A stretch of 64,000 bases of DNA from Massilia sp. YIM B02769 (GCF_030411995.1 NZ_JASNRC010000001.1:62001-126000); one strand, 5' to 3'. Counted from the first letter of the stretch, positions 8,254-17,375 are shown. Numbers and translations: made by a program. Notes: generated from the letters alone by a model not told the origin.

Positions 8254-9162
8254 GTGAACGAAGGGTTCGATACGTCATTGCCACGAAAGTTGCTGCTCGC
8301 CACCGATTTGAGTGCGCGCTGCGACCGTCCGCTCGAACGCGCCAAGGCGCTGGCGGCGCAATGGAACGCGCACCTGACGCTGCTGACCGTACGCGAAGGC
8401 CCGCAGGTGCCGGCCGAGGTCGTGCAATGGCTGGCCGGGGCCGAAGCCAGCACCGAGGCGGAATTTGCCGCAAGGCGCGACATCGCGCGCGAATTCGAGG
8501 GCGCGGGCTATCCCGTCAGCCTGCAATTCGCCGACGGCGACGTTGCCGATGCCATCCTGGCCGCGGCGGCGCGCAGCGACAGCGAGCTCGTCATCGCCGG
8601 CGACGCGCGCATCAATACCCTGGGCGAAATCTTCCTCGGCTCGACCGTGGAACAGCTGGCCCGCAACCTGGTGCAACCATTGCTGGTGGTGCGCCAGCGC
8701 GCCCGCACGCCCTATGCGCGCATCCTGGTGCCCACCGATTTCTCGCCGGCCTCGCGCCTGGCGCTGGAAACGGCGGCCCGCCTCTTCCCCGACGCGCAAC
8801 TCATCGTCTTCCACGTCCACGAAGCCGGGCTCGACGGCCTGGCCGACCAGCCGCGCGGCAGCCTCGATGGCGGCAGCGCGAATACCAGCGCAATCCGTCT
8901 GCGCTGCCAACAGTTCATCGACAGCTGCACGCTGGCGCCGCAGGTGCGCGCCCGCATCGCCATCGACAGCGCTCCCGGCACACCGGAACTGCTGACCGCC
9001 CGCTACGCCCTCGAGCACGGCGTCGACCTCGCCGTGCTCGGCCTGCACGCCCAGTCCGGCATGCTGCGCCTGTTCATGGACAGCAAGGGCGAACAGGTGC
9101 TGCGCGGCCTCGACTGCGACACCCTGCTGGTGTCCACCGGAGAGCGCGATGAAGACCGCTGA
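8254..9162 (+). CDS. Universal stress protein, tandem Usp domains
   Basis: 302 residues starting with GTG, preceded by GCGGAGG. Two Usp folds: KLLLATDLSARCDRPLERAK at about 10-29 opens the first, and ARILVPTDFSPASRLALE at about 152-169 opens the second. LGSTVEQLARN ends the first domain in the usual GSTxxxL way; the second ends with LFMDSKGEQVL and lacks a clear G2xG9xGS nucleotide loop. Cytoplasmic stress protein. It precedes the Mrp antiporter genes in the same direction with a 52-nt gap, so it may be the first gene of that transcript. Confidence 0.88.
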   Translation: MNEGFDTSLPRKLLLATDLSARCDRPLERAKALAAQWNAHLTLLTVREGPQVPAEVVQWLAGAEASTEAEFAARRDIAREFEGAGYPVSLQFADGDVADAILAAAARSDSELVIAGDARINTLGEIFLGSTVEQLARNLVQPLLVVRQRARTPYARILVPTDFSPASRLALETAARLFPDAQLIVFHVHEAGLDGLADQPRGSLDGGSANTSAIRLRCQQFIDSCTLAPQVRARIAIDSAPGTPELLTARYALEHGVDLAVLGLHAQSGMLRLFMDSKGEQVLRGLDCDTLLVSTGERDEDR

Positions 9163-9214
9163 CATGCGCAGCTTGCGCCGAACGCGTCCTCCACGCCAGG
9201 CAGGATAAAGGCCC

Positions 9215-12115
9215 ATGCTCGAACTCCTGGTCCTCCTCCCCTTCCTCGGCGCCTTCGTGGCCGGCTGCATGCCGGACGGATCGCGCAACCGGCCCTTCGG
9301 CGCCGCCGCCGTGGCCACAGGCCTGGCGCTGGCGCTGGCCATCTCCCGCTTCGACGACGTCGCCGCCCGCGACATCCTGAAGGCCGAATACGAATGGCTG
9401 CCCGCCTTCGGCCTCGACCTGGCGCTACGCATGGACGGCCTGGCCTGGGTGTTCACCGTGATGGTGCTCGGCATCGGCCTGCTGGTGCTGCTGTACGCGC
9501 GCTACTACATGTCGCCGCGCGATCCGGTGGCGCGCTTCTTCGCCTACATGATGGCCTTCATGGGGGCGATGCTGGGCGTGGTCCTGTCGGGCAACCTGAT
9601 TCAATTGGTGGTGTTCTGGGAGCTCACCAGCCTCACCTCGTTCCTGCTGATCGGCTACTGGCAGAGCCGCAACGACGCCCGCCGCGGCGCGCGCATGGCG
9701 TTTACCGTCACCACCATCGGCGGCCTGTGCCTGCTGGCGGGGGTGCTGATCCTCGGCCACATCGTCGGCAGCTACGACCTCGACGTGGTGCTGGCCGCCG
9801 GCGACCGCATCCGCGCCCACGATTTGTACCTGCCGGCGCTGGTGCTGGTCGCCCTCGGCGCGCTCACCAAGAGCGCGCAGTTCCCCTTCCACTTCTGGCT
9901 GCCGCACGCGATGGCCGCGCCGACACCGGTGTCGAGCTACCTGCACTCGGCCACCATGGTCAAGGCCGGGGTGTTCCTGCTGATCCGCCTGTGGCCGGCC
10001 CTGTCCGGCACCGAGGCCTGGACCTGGATCCTCGGCAGCGCCGGCGTCTGCACCCTGCTGATCGGCTCCTTCTTCGCCATCTACCAGAACGACATGAAGG
10101 GCTTGCTGGCCTATTCCACCATCAGCCACCTGGGCCTGATCGTCGTGCTGCTCAGCATCGGCACGCCGCTGTCGGTGGTGGCGGCGGTGTTTCACGTGAT
10201 GAACCACGCCGTGTTCAAGGCTTCGCTGTTCATGGCGGTCGGCATCGTCGACCACGAAACCGGCACGCGCGACATGCGCGTGCTGCGCGGCCTGAGAAAA
10301 ACCATGCCCTACACCGCAGCCCTGGCGATCGTCGCCAGCGCCGCCATGGCCGGCGTGCCGCTGCTGAACGGCTTCCTGTCGAAGGAGATGTTCTTCGCCG
10401 AGACCATGATCGTCGGCGGCACCGAGGACTGGTCGATGTCGGTGGCGGCGGTGCTGATGGGCGTGTTCAGCGTGGCCTATTCGCTGCGCTTCATCAGCGT
10501 CTTCTTCGGGCCGCCGGCCGAGGACTTGCCGAAGCACCCGCACGAGCCGCCGCGCTGGATGCGCTTCCCGGTCGAATGCCTGGTGGTGCTGTGCATCGCG
10601 GTCGGCATCATGCCCGAGCGCGTGGTCGGGCGCATCCTCGCGGTCGCCACCCATTCCGTGGTCGGTCCGGACATGCCCGAGTACGACCTCGGCATCTGGC
10701 ACGGCTTCAACCTGCCGCTCCTGATGAGCGTGGTGGCCCTGCTCGGCGGTTTCGCCTTCTACGTGATGCTGCGGCGCCGCTTCAACCTGGCCGAACGCGA
10801 CCGGGTACCGGTGCTGCACCGCTTCAAGGGCGCGCAAGCCTACGAGAACACCATGCTCGGCCTGTACGCCGCCGCGGCCTGGCTGCTGCGCCGTGCCGGC
10901 ACGCGCCGCCTGCAGTCGCAACTGCTGGTGCTGATGCTGGCCATGGTGGCCGTGCCGCTACTGCTGGTGGGTCCGCTGCCGCAGCTGTCCATGCCAGGCC
11001 TGGCCGACATCGACATCCTGTTCGCCCTGCTGTGGCTGATCGGCGCGGCCTGCGCGCTGGGCGCCGCCTGGCAAGCGAAATACCACCGGCTGGTGGCGCT
11101 GATCCTGGCCGGCGGCGTCGGCGTCGTGGTCAGCCTGACCTTCCTGTGGCTGTCGGCGCCGGACCTGGCACTGACCCAGCTGATGGTGGAAACCGTGACC
11201 ACGGTGCTGATCCTGCTCGGCCTGCGCTGGCTGCCCCCGCGCCGTCCCCCCGCCGGCCTGGCGTCGCGCGTGCCGCGCTCCACCTGGCTGCGCCGCGCGC
11301 GCGACGGTTCGATCGCCGTGGCCGGCGGCCTGGGCTTGGCGGCCGCCACCTGGGCCCTGCTCACCAGCACCCCGCCGAAAACCATCAGCGACTTTTATTT
11401 GCTGCGCGCCCTGAGCGAAGGCGGCGGCGCCAACGTGGTGAACGTGCTGCTGGTCGACTTCCGCGGCTTCGACACCATGGGCGAGATCACCGTGCTGTCG
11501 GCGGTGGCGCTCACCGTGTATGCGCTGCTGCGCCGCTTCCGCCCGGCGCCGGAAAGCGTGGCGATTCCGGTGCAGCAGGCGAACGACGTCGATCCGGCCG
11601 TGACGCAAACGCCGGTCCAGCAGGCGCGCAGCGGCTACCTGGCCGTGCCCGCCGTCTATTTGCGCTTCCTGCTGCCCTTCATGGGCATGATCGCGGTCTA
11701 CTTCTTCATGCGCGGCCATAACCTGCCCGGCGGCGGCTTTGTCGCCGGCCTGATTTTCGCCACCGCCCTGATCGTGCAGTACATGATGGCCGGTACCGAC
11801 TGGGTCGAATCCCACCTGCGCCTGCGTCCGCACCGCTGGATCGGCTTCGGCCTGCTCACCGCCTGCCTCACCGGCATCGGCGCCTGGTTCTTCGGCTACC
11901 CCTTCCTCACCAGCCATACCGCGCATGTGAGCCTGCCGCTGCTGGGCGAGATCCACATCCCGAGCGCCTTCGTGTTCGACCTGGGGGTGTTCCTGGTGGT
12001 GGTCGGCACCACCATGCTGATCCTGGTCGCGCTGGCGCACCAGTCGCTGCGCAGTCACCGCATGCCGCCCGGCGCCACCCGCCACGCCATGCCACCGACC
12101 AAGGAGATCGCCTGA
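9215..12115 (+). CDS. mrpA: Mrp-type Na+/H+ antiporter subunit A fused to B
   Basis: 966 residues, the length of A-B fusions (PhaAB/MrpAB) found in Gram-negative bacteria. The first about 500 residues are the proton-translocating NuoL-like part (MNHAVFKASLFM and the conserved lysine in ALTKSAQFPFHFWLP). Residues about 600-720 form the DUF4040 segment. The last about 170 residues are the MrpB/MnhB domain with MRGHNLPGGGFVAGL. It is an inner-membrane component of the hetero-oligomeric monovalent-cation/proton antiporter used in alkali and salt tolerance. The stop TGA overlaps the next ATG by one base. Confidence 0.93.
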   Translation: MLELLVLLPFLGAFVAGCMPDGSRNRPFGAAAVATGLALALAISRFDDVAARDILKAEYEWLPAFGLDLALRMDGLAWVFTVMVLGIGLLVLLYARYYMSPRDPVARFFAYMMAFMGAMLGVVLSGNLIQLVVFWELTSLTSFLLIGYWQSRNDARRGARMAFTVTTIGGLCLLAGVLILGHIVGSYDLDVVLAAGDRIRAHDLYLPALVLVALGALTKSAQFPFHFWLPHAMAAPTPVSSYLHSATMVKAGVFLLIRLWPALSGTEAWTWILGSAGVCTLLIGSFFAIYQNDMKGLLAYSTISHLGLIVVLLSIGTPLSVVAAVFHVMNHAVFKASLFMAVGIVDHETGTRDMRVLRGLRKTMPYTAALAIVASAAMAGVPLLNGFLSKEMFFAETMIVGGTEDWSMSVAAVLMGVFSVAYSLRFISVFFGPPAEDLPKHPHEPPRWMRFPVECLVVLCIAVGIMPERVVGRILAVATHSVVGPDMPEYDLGIWHGFNLPLLMSVVALLGGFAFYVMLRRRFNLAERDRVPVLHRFKGAQAYENTMLGLYAAAAWLLRRAGTRRLQSQLLVLMLAMVAVPLLLVGPLPQLSMPGLADIDILFALLWLIGAACALGAAWQAKYHRLVALILAGGVGVVVSLTFLWLSAPDLALTQLMVETVTTVLILLGLRWLPPRRPPAGLASRVPRSTWLRRARDGSIAVAGGLGLAAATWALLTSTPPKTISDFYLLRALSEGGGANVVNVLLVDFRGFDTMGEITVLSAVALTVYALLRRFRPAPESVAIPVQQANDVDPAVTQTPVQQARSGYLAVPAVYLRFLLPFMGMIAVYFFMRGHNLPGGGFVAGLIFATALIVQYMMAGTDWVESHLRLRPHRWIGFGLLTACLTGIGAWFFGYPFLTSHTAHVSLPLLGEIHIPSAFVFDLGVFLVVVGTTMLILVALAHQSLRSHRMPPGATRHAMPPTKEIA

Positions 12116-12459
12116 TGGAACTCGTCATCGCCCTGGCCATCGGCATCGTCTTCGGCTCCGGCATCTGGCTGCTGCTGCGTCCGCGCAGCTTCCAGGTGCT
12201 CACCGGCCTGATGCTGATGTCCTACGCCGTCAACCTGTTCATCTTCATCATGGGCCGCGTCTGGCTCGATAAGGCGCCCTTCACCCCGGCCGGCAAGCCG
12301 ATCGACCCCAGCCAGCTGGCCGATCCGCTGCCGCAAGCCCTGGTGCTGACCGCCATCGTGATCGGCTTCGCCACCACCGCCCTCTATCTGGTGGTGATGA
12401 TCGGCGCGCGCGGCCTCACCGGCACCGACCACGTGGACGGGGAGGAACCCGAGGTATGA
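12115..12459 (+). CDS. mrpC: Mrp antiporter subunit C
   Basis: 114 residues with three predicted membrane helices (MELVIALAIGIVFGSGIW, VLTGLMLMSYAVNLFIF, LTAIVIGFATTALYLVV). It is homologous to NuoK; the glycine and tyrosine-rich LMLMSYAVNLF and the DPLPQALVLTAIVI segment are the MrpC signature. It overlaps mrpA by one base and mrpD by four, so translation is coupled. The length is normal. Confidence 0.93.
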   Translation: MELVIALAIGIVFGSGIWLLLRPRSFQVLTGLMLMSYAVNLFIFIMGRVWLDKAPFTPAGKPIDPSQLADPLPQALVLTAIVIGFATTALYLVVMIGARGLTGTDHVDGEEPEV

Positions 12460-14093
12460 CATGGTTCCTCGATTCGTCCCAGCATCTGGTGATTTTGCCG
12501 ATCCTGCTGCCGCTGATTTGCGGCGCGGTGCTGGCGCCGTTCACGCAAGGCAGGCACCGCATGAAGTTCGGCCTGGCCTATGCCTCGGTCATCGGCCAGC
12601 TGGCCGTCGCCCTGATGCTGATGCTGCAGACCGACCACCAGAACTGGCAGGGCGGCATCGGCGTGTACCTGGCCGCCAACTGGGCCGCGCCCTTCGGCAT
12701 CGCCCTGATGGCCGACCGCCTGTCGGCGCTGATGCTGCTGCTCACGAGTGTGCTCGCCCTGGCCGCCCTGCACTACGCCATGCAGCGCTGGAGCCGCATC
12801 GGCGTGCACTTCCACCCGCTGTTCCAGTTCCTGCTGATGGGGATCAACGGCGCCTTCCTGACCCACGACCTGTTCAACCTGTTCGTGTTCTTCGAGGTGA
12901 TGCTGGCCGCCTCGTACGGCCTGGTTTTACATGGCTACAACGCCGAACGCCTGCGCGCCAGCATGCAGTACATCGCCGTCAACCTGGCCGCCGCCCTGCT
13001 GTTCCTGCTCGGTACTTCGCTGATCTACGCCACCACCGGCACCCTGAACATGGCCGACCTGGCCGCGCGCATCGCCGCCATGCCGGCCGAAAGCACCGGT
13101 TTGCTGAAGCTCGGCGTCACCGTGCTGGTGTTGGCCTTCCTCGTAAAAGGCGCGATGTGGCCGCTGGGCTTCTGGCTACCCACGACCTACGCCGCCGCCT
13201 CGCCGCCGGTGGCCGCCATGCTGGTGTTGATGACCAAGGTCGGCGCCTACGTGATTTTGCGCCTGTGGCTGCTGCTGTTCTCGGAAGGTTCCAGCGCCGG
13301 CTTCGGCTTCGACGCCCTGCTCTGGGGCGGCATGGCCACCATCGTGTTCGGTGCGGCCGGCATGCTGTCCACCGACTCGGCCGGACGCATGGCCGGCTAC
13401 AGCGCCGTGATTTCCTCGGGCACGCTGCTGGCCGTGATCGGCTACGGCCAGCCGACGCTGGTGACGGCCGGCCTCTACTACCTGATCGGCTCGACGCTGG
13501 CGGTGGCCGCCTTCCTGCTGCTGATCGAACTGATCGACCGCATCCGCTCGCCGAGCGCAGCCATGCTGGCGCTGACCATGGAAGCCTGGGCCGTCGACGA
13601 CGAACAGCCCGACGACAGCCCGAACGAACCGCGCGGCAAGGGCGTGCCGGCGGCGATGGCCTTCCTGTCGGTGGCGTTTGCCGCCTGCGCGCTGATGATC
13701 GCCGGCCTGCCGCCGCTGTCGGGCTTTGTCGCCAAGTTCGGCATGTTCCACGCGCTGCTCAATCCCGACGGCGAGGCTGTGCGCAGCGCCGGCTGGACCC
13801 TGATGGCGCTGATCTTCGTGTCCGGCCTGATCGCCATCATCTCGATGCTGCGCTTCGGCGTGCGCACCTTCTGGGCAACGCCGGTGGCCACCCCGCCGCG
13901 CCTGCACCTGTCGGAAGTCACGCCGATCACGGCCCTGCTGCTGCTGTCGGTGGCGATGACGGTGCAGGCGCGCCCCCTGTTCGATTACCTGGGCCGCGCC
14001 AGCGCCGACATCCACCGCCCGGCCAACTACATCGAGCGCGTCCTGACCGCGCCGGCCGTGCCCGGCCCGGTCTCGAAAGGGGGGAGTGAATGA
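12456..14093 (+). CDS. mrpD: Mrp antiporter subunit D
   Basis: 545 residues, proton-antiporter M family (NuoM/NuoN-like). NLFVFFEVMLAASYGLVLHG contains the conserved glutamate of helix 5, and FLVKGAMWPLGFWLP carries the conserved lysine region. With MrpA it supplies a proton path. A hydrophilic insertion (VDDEQPDDSPNEPRGKG) sits at about residue 386 between membrane helices. It begins with an ATGA overlap with mrpC and ends with another overlapping mrpE. Confidence 0.93.
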   Translation: MTWFLDSSQHLVILPILLPLICGAVLAPFTQGRHRMKFGLAYASVIGQLAVALMLMLQTDHQNWQGGIGVYLAANWAAPFGIALMADRLSALMLLLTSVLALAALHYAMQRWSRIGVHFHPLFQFLLMGINGAFLTHDLFNLFVFFEVMLAASYGLVLHGYNAERLRASMQYIAVNLAAALLFLLGTSLIYATTGTLNMADLAARIAAMPAESTGLLKLGVTVLVLAFLVKGAMWPLGFWLPTTYAAASPPVAAMLVLMTKVGAYVILRLWLLLFSEGSSAGFGFDALLWGGMATIVFGAAGMLSTDSAGRMAGYSAVISSGTLLAVIGYGQPTLVTAGLYYLIGSTLAVAAFLLLIELIDRIRSPSAAMLALTMEAWAVDDEQPDDSPNEPRGKGVPAAMAFLSVAFAACALMIAGLPPLSGFVAKFGMFHALLNPDGEAVRSAGWTLMALIFVSGLIAIISMLRFGVRTFWATPVATPPRLHLSEVTPITALLLLSVAMTVQARPLFDYLGRASADIHRPANYIERVLTAPAVPGPVSKGGSE

Positions 14094-14608
14094 CACGCTG
14101 GCTCCCTTATCCACTGGTGTCGCTGGCCCTGTGCCTGCTGTGGCTCTTGCTGAACCAGTCGCTTGATGCGGCCAGCATCCTGCTCGGCGCCTTCCTCGGC
14201 ATCGTCGTGCCGCTGCTGGTGCGCAACCTGCAGCCGCTCGGCTACCCGCGCCTGCGCGCACCGCTCACCTTCATCCGCCTGATCGGCATGGCCGGCGTCG
14301 AGATCGTGCGCTCCTGCTCCAACGTCAGCCGCATTATCCTGTTCTCCGACTACGGCAAGGTGAATTCGCAGTTCATCCGCATTCCGCTCACCATCACCGA
14401 CCCCTACGGGCTGGCGATGTTGTCCTGCCTGATCAACATGACGCCGGGCACGGTCTGGGTCGAGATCCTCGACGAGGGCTACCAGCTCTCGCTGCACGTG
14501 TTCGACCTGCACGACGAGCAGTGGTGGATCGACACGATTAAAACCCGCTATGAACAACCCTTGATCGAGATTTTTGAAACGGAGGCAGCCCGTGGCGACC
14601 CTGCTTGA
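14090..14608 (+). CDS. mrpE: Mrp antiporter subunit E
   Basis: 172 residues. Two or three N-terminal helices (VSLALCLLWLLLNQSLDA, ASILLGAFLGIVVPLLV) are followed by a cytoplasmic part containing NMTPGTVWVEI, the hallmark of MrpE/MnhE. The last residues overlap the region in front of mrpF, which has its own RBS inside this gene. It is needed for assembly of the complex in studied systems. Confidence 0.92.
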   Translation: MTRWLPYPLVSLALCLLWLLLNQSLDAASILLGAFLGIVVPLLVRNLQPLGYPRLRAPLTFIRLIGMAGVEIVRSCSNVSRIILFSDYGKVNSQFIRIPLTITDPYGLAMLSCLINMTPGTVWVEILDEGYQLSLHVFDLHDEQWWIDTIKTRYEQPLIEIFETEAARGDPA

Positions 14609-14870
14609 GTTATCCGTCGGCTATGCCCTGGTGTGCGTGCTGGTGGCGATGGTGTTCTGCGCCCTGCGGCTATTGCGCGGCCCCTCGGCCCACGACCGCG
14701 TGCTGGCGCTCGACACCCTGTGGATGACCGGCATGCTGCTGGCCCTGGTGCTGGGCATCCGCTTCGGCACGCAGGTGTATTTCGAGGTGGCGGTGCTGAT
14801 CGCCCTGATCGGCTTCGTCTCGACCATCGCCATGGCCAAGTTCTTGATGCGCGGGGAGATCATCGAATGA
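14592..14870 (+). CDS. mrpF: Mrp antiporter subunit F
   Basis: 92 residues from GTG at 14592, chosen because GGAGG lies ten bases upstream. An alternative TTG at 14574 would add six residues. Three helices; LRLLRGPSAHDRVLALDTL is the MrpF/PhaF signature loop. It overlaps the end of mrpE by 17 nt and shares an ATGA overlap with mrpG. Confidence 0.9.
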   Translation: MATLLELSVGYALVCVLVAMVFCALRLLRGPSAHDRVLALDTLWMTGMLLALVLGIRFGTQVYFEVAVLIALIGFVSTIAMAKFLMRGEIIE

Positions 14871-15271
14871 GCGGCGTCGAGGACTTGCCCGGCTGGGCGG
14901 CGGCGATCGTGTCGCTGCTGCTGATCCTGGGCGCCAGCATCGTCCTGATCGGCGCCCTCGGGCTGCTGCGCCTGCGTACCTTCTACCAGCGCATGCACGG
15001 GCCGGCGATCACGATCACGCTGGGCGCGGGCTGCTTGCTGATCGCGTCGATGGTGTTCTTCACGGTGGGGCAGTCGCGCCTGGTGGTGCACGAGGTGATC
15101 ATTTCGGCCTTCCTCCTGATGACGGCGCCGGTGGTGTCGATGATGATCATCCGCGCGGCGGTGTACCGCGATTTGCGCGCCAGGAAAGCGGAATCCGGCG
15201 CGACGGCCGGCGGGGTCTACACGATTGTCGAGGAAGAGGTGGCGAGCAGCCCGGCGCCGGGGGACCGCTGA
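14867..15271 (+). CDS. mrpG: Mrp antiporter subunit G
   Basis: 134 residues, MSGVEDLPGWAAAIV. Three helices with GALGLLRLRTFYQRMHGP, the conserved MrpG/PhaG motif between helices 1 and 2. The last about 25 residues are a hydrophilic tail longer than in many homologues. It completes the A(B)-C-D-E-F-G set, so the antiporter is expected to be functional. The operon ends here; the next genes are on the other strand. Confidence 0.92.
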   Translation: MSGVEDLPGWAAAIVSLLLILGASIVLIGALGLLRLRTFYQRMHGPAITITLGAGCLLIASMVFFTVGQSRLVVHEVIISAFLLMTAPVVSMMIIRAAVYRDLRARKAESGATAGGVYTIVEEEVASSPAPGDR

Positions 15272-15295
15272 GCCGGCGCGGGCTGGTCTTGCCGC

Positions 15296-15478
15296 TTACA
15301 GTTCTTCGGTATTGCAGTGTTGTTCCCACAGCTGGCAGGCGCGCTCGATACCCCACGCACACTTGTTGGCATAGGTCTGGCACAAGGTCTCGTTGACCTC
15401 GGCCGACGCGGACATGGAAACGCCGAGGCCCAGGCCCAGGCTCAGCACGAATGCGATTTTCTTGAGGGTCGTGTTCAT
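15296..15478 (-). CDS. Small secreted four-cysteine peptide, copy 1
   Basis: 60 residues. MNTTLKKIAFVLSLGLGLG opens a Sec signal peptide ending around SASA, leaving a mature peptide of about 33 residues with cysteines in the spacing C-x6-C-x7-C-x6-C and an ERAC core. The neighbouring gene at 15583 has the same spacing, nearly the same signal peptide and a nearly identical leader, so both arose by duplication. No family is recognised. Four exported cysteines suggest two disulfides or metal binding. The ATG at 15478 is preceded by AGAAGAACG. Confidence 0.72.
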   Translation of the reverse strand: MNTTLKKIAFVLSLGLGLGVSMSASAEVNETLCQTYANKCAWGIERACQLWEQHCNTEEL

Positions 15479-15582
15479 CGTTCTTCTGTCATCGTTGTGT
15501 TCGTTGAAAAGAACCACCAGGGTGCCGCTTCGTCCTGCCGATTCCGGCATCGCGGCAAGCACCAAGCAGCGGCGCATTTCCA

Positions 15583-15768
15583 TCAGCCGCCGTAGTCGTA
15601 GCAGTTGATGTCCCACAGCAGGCAGGCACGCTCATTGCCTTGCGAGCATTTCACTTCCCAGAGAGCGCAATCGCCATCGCTTGCCGCGTAAGCGGACACG
15701 GAAGCGGACATACCCAGGCCCAGCCCCAGGCTCAACACGAAGGCCATTTTCTTGAGAGTCAGTTTCAT
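15583..15768 (-). CDS. Small secreted four-cysteine peptide, copy 2
   Basis: 61 residues, MKLTLKKMAFVLSLGLGLG then a signal cleavage near SAYA. The mature part repeats the C-x6-C-x7-C-x6-C pattern of its neighbour, with NERAC and LLWDINC. Its untranslated leader (about 35 nt) is almost the same as that of copy 1, so regulation is probably shared. Function is unknown; candidates include a disulfide-rich peptide effector or periplasmic metal-binding peptide. It is small but supported by the paralogue. Confidence 0.72.
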   Translation of the reverse strand: MKLTLKKMAFVLSLGLGLGMSASVSAYAASDGDCALWEVKCSQGNERACLLWDINCYDYGG

Positions 15769-15936
15769 CGTTCTTCTTTCATCGTCGTTGTCGTTGAAAA
15801 GAAATCACACACTAAGGTGCCGAACGATCTTAGCAGCGGTGAATTGCTCAGCTACTAGCAGAATGAATAGTCCTGCACGTTTGACAAACCGCCTATCCAC
15901 GAGGGCGTCATGCAGCGGTGTTCATTTTTTCGCCGT

Positions 15937-15953
15937 GTTCACGTAACGTGAAC
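15937..15953. promoter_or_regulatory. Palindrome GTTCACGT-a-ACGTGAAC
   Basis: A perfect 8-bp inverted repeat with one central base, located between the ferredoxin stop (15994) and the second secreted peptide. Further GTTCA or TGAAC half-sites lie on both sides (about 15919 and 15965). No T tract follows on either strand, so it looks more like a regulator-binding site upstream of the peptide genes than a terminator. Confidence 0.4.
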
Positions 15954-15993
15954 AACGACAAAAACATGAACACGCCGGCCTGCCGACAAGCCC

Positions 15994-16374
15994 TCAATCG
16001 GCCTGCATGTCGCCCGCTTGATGAAACACCAGCTCCTCCACCTTGCGCCCATTGCACAGGTGCTCGTCGATGATGCGGTCCATGTTCTCGGGCGTGACGT
16101 TGTAGTACCAGGTGCCGTCCGGCTGCACGGCGACAATCGGCCCGCCCTTGCAGGCGGCGAAGCAGCTGACGCGGCTGCGTTTGACACGCAACGGCCCGTT
16201 GTTCAGGCCACTGGCCTTGAACTTGTCGCCCAGGCTGTCGAACAGCGCCTGCGAGGCGCCGTCCTCGCTGCAGCGCGGGCCGGTGCAGACCAGCAGGTGG
16301 CGGTGGTAGCTGCCGATCTTCGGTTTCACGGGCTGCTTGTCCGCTGCGATCTCGGTGTTCTCGGTGGTGCTCAT
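15994..16374 (-). CDS. (2Fe-2S) thioredoxin-like ferredoxin of the cobalamin operon
   Basis: 126 residues. HLLVCTGPRC and VSCFAACKGGPIV supply four cysteines in the C-x4-C and C-x3-C arrangement of thioredoxin-fold [2Fe-2S] ferredoxins, followed by the WYYNVTPENMDRIIDEHL tail usual for the family. It is the last gene of the corrin operon and overlaps cobJ by four bases (ATGA), so it probably donates electrons to a step in that pathway, such as CobJ-linked ring contraction or a reductase step (inference). Confidence 0.85.
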   Translation of the reverse strand: MSTTENTEIAADKQPVKPKIGSYHRHLLVCTGPRCSEDGASQALFDSLGDKFKASGLNNGPLRVKRSRVSCFAACKGGPIVAVQPDGTWYYNVTPENMDRIIDEHLCNGRKVEELVFHQAGDMQAD

Positions 16375-17375
16375 GCTTCGGTCTCCTCGGTGGGCGCCGC
16401 GGCGGCGGCTTCCCAGGGTTCGTCCAGGGTGGCCTGGATGTAGTCGGCCGGCAGGCGGTAGCGTACGGCCAGGGTGGCGATGCTGTCGCCGGCCGCATGT
16501 TCCGCAGCCAGCGTGTCGAGCCAGCCGAGCAGGCCGGTCGAGAGCGAGCGGCCCGCGCGTTCGCCTTCGCGCGTGGCGCCGCCGTCCATGTCGTACTTGT
16601 TGGCGTAGCCGCGCGGCGTGACCATCAGGCCATTGCGGACAAAGGTGTTGCTGTTGCCGATCAGGACAGTGCTGAGCATGCCGATGTCGGCATCGCTCAT
16701 GCTGTCGAGCGTGGTGAAGACGATGTTCTCGCGGCGGCGGTAGGCGCTCTTCACGATGGCGACCGGCGTATCCGGGCGGCGGTGGCGCAGGAACAGGCGC
16801 TGGGCCTCGACGATCTGGCGCGTGCGGCGCCCGCTCTTCGGGTTGTACAGGGCAACCACGAAGTCGGCCATCGCCACCGCGTCCAGGCGGCGGGCGATGG
16901 TCGGCCAGGGCGTGAGCAAATCCGACAGCGAGATCGCGCAGAAGTCGTGGGTCAGCGGAGCGCCGACCAGGGCGGCGCAGCTGTTCAGGGCCGAGGCACC
17001 GGGGACGATCTCCACCTGCACCGCGTCGTCCGGGGTCCAGCCCGACTGGAACAGCACCTCGTAGGTGGGGCCAGCCATGCCGTACACGCCGGCGTCTCCC
17101 GACGAGATCAGGGCCACCTTCTTGCCGGCGCGCGCCGCTTCCAGGGCGCTGACGGCGCGGTCGAGTTCCTCGGTCATCGACTTGCGGATGATCTCCTTGC
17201 CTTCAATGAGGTCGGCCACCAGCTTGATGTAGGTGACGTAGCCGATCACGACATCGGCTTCGGCGATGGCGGCGCGCGCACGCGCGGTCATGTGGTCCAC
17301 GCTGCCGGGGCCGATCCCCACCAGCATGATCTTGCCCGCGGTCTGGGCCACGGGTGCTTCGGTTTCAGTGCTCAT
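16371..17375 (-). CDS. cobJ: Precorrin-3B C17-methyltransferase
   Basis: 334 residues. VGIGPGSVDHMTARA is the SAM-binding loop of the tetrapyrrole methylase family; ISSGDAGVYGMAG and VPGASALNSCAALVGAPLTHDF are the CobJ/CbiH-type motifs. The catalysed step methylates C17 and contracts the ring. The enzyme proper ends near residue 250; the last about 80 residues, cysteine-free, form an extra helical region ending in an Ala/Glu-rich tail. The overlapping ferredoxin gene downstream may be its redox partner. Overlaps cobE by four bases. Confidence 0.92.
   Translation of the reverse strand: MSTETEAPVAQTAGKIMLVGIGPGSVDHMTARARAAIAEADVVIGYVTYIKLVADLIEGKEIIRKSMTEELDRAVSALEAARAGKKVALISSGDAGVYGMAGPTYEVLFQSGWTPDDAVQVEIVPGASALNSCAALVGAPLTHDFCAISLSDLLTPWPTIARRLDAVAMADFVVALYNPKSGRRTRQIVEAQRLFLRHRRPDTPVAIVKSAYRRRENIVFTTLDSMSDADIGMLSTVLIGNSNTFVRNGLMVTPRGYANKYDMDGGATREGERAGRSLSTGLLGWLDTLAAEHAAGDSIATLAVRYRLPADYIQATLDEPWEAAAAAPTEETEA

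Noticed and set aside
9425-10921. Long His/Gln/Ala-rich minus-strand frames opposite the Mrp genes
   Set aside because: Antisense to strongly conserved Mrp subunits with no ribosome binding sites.
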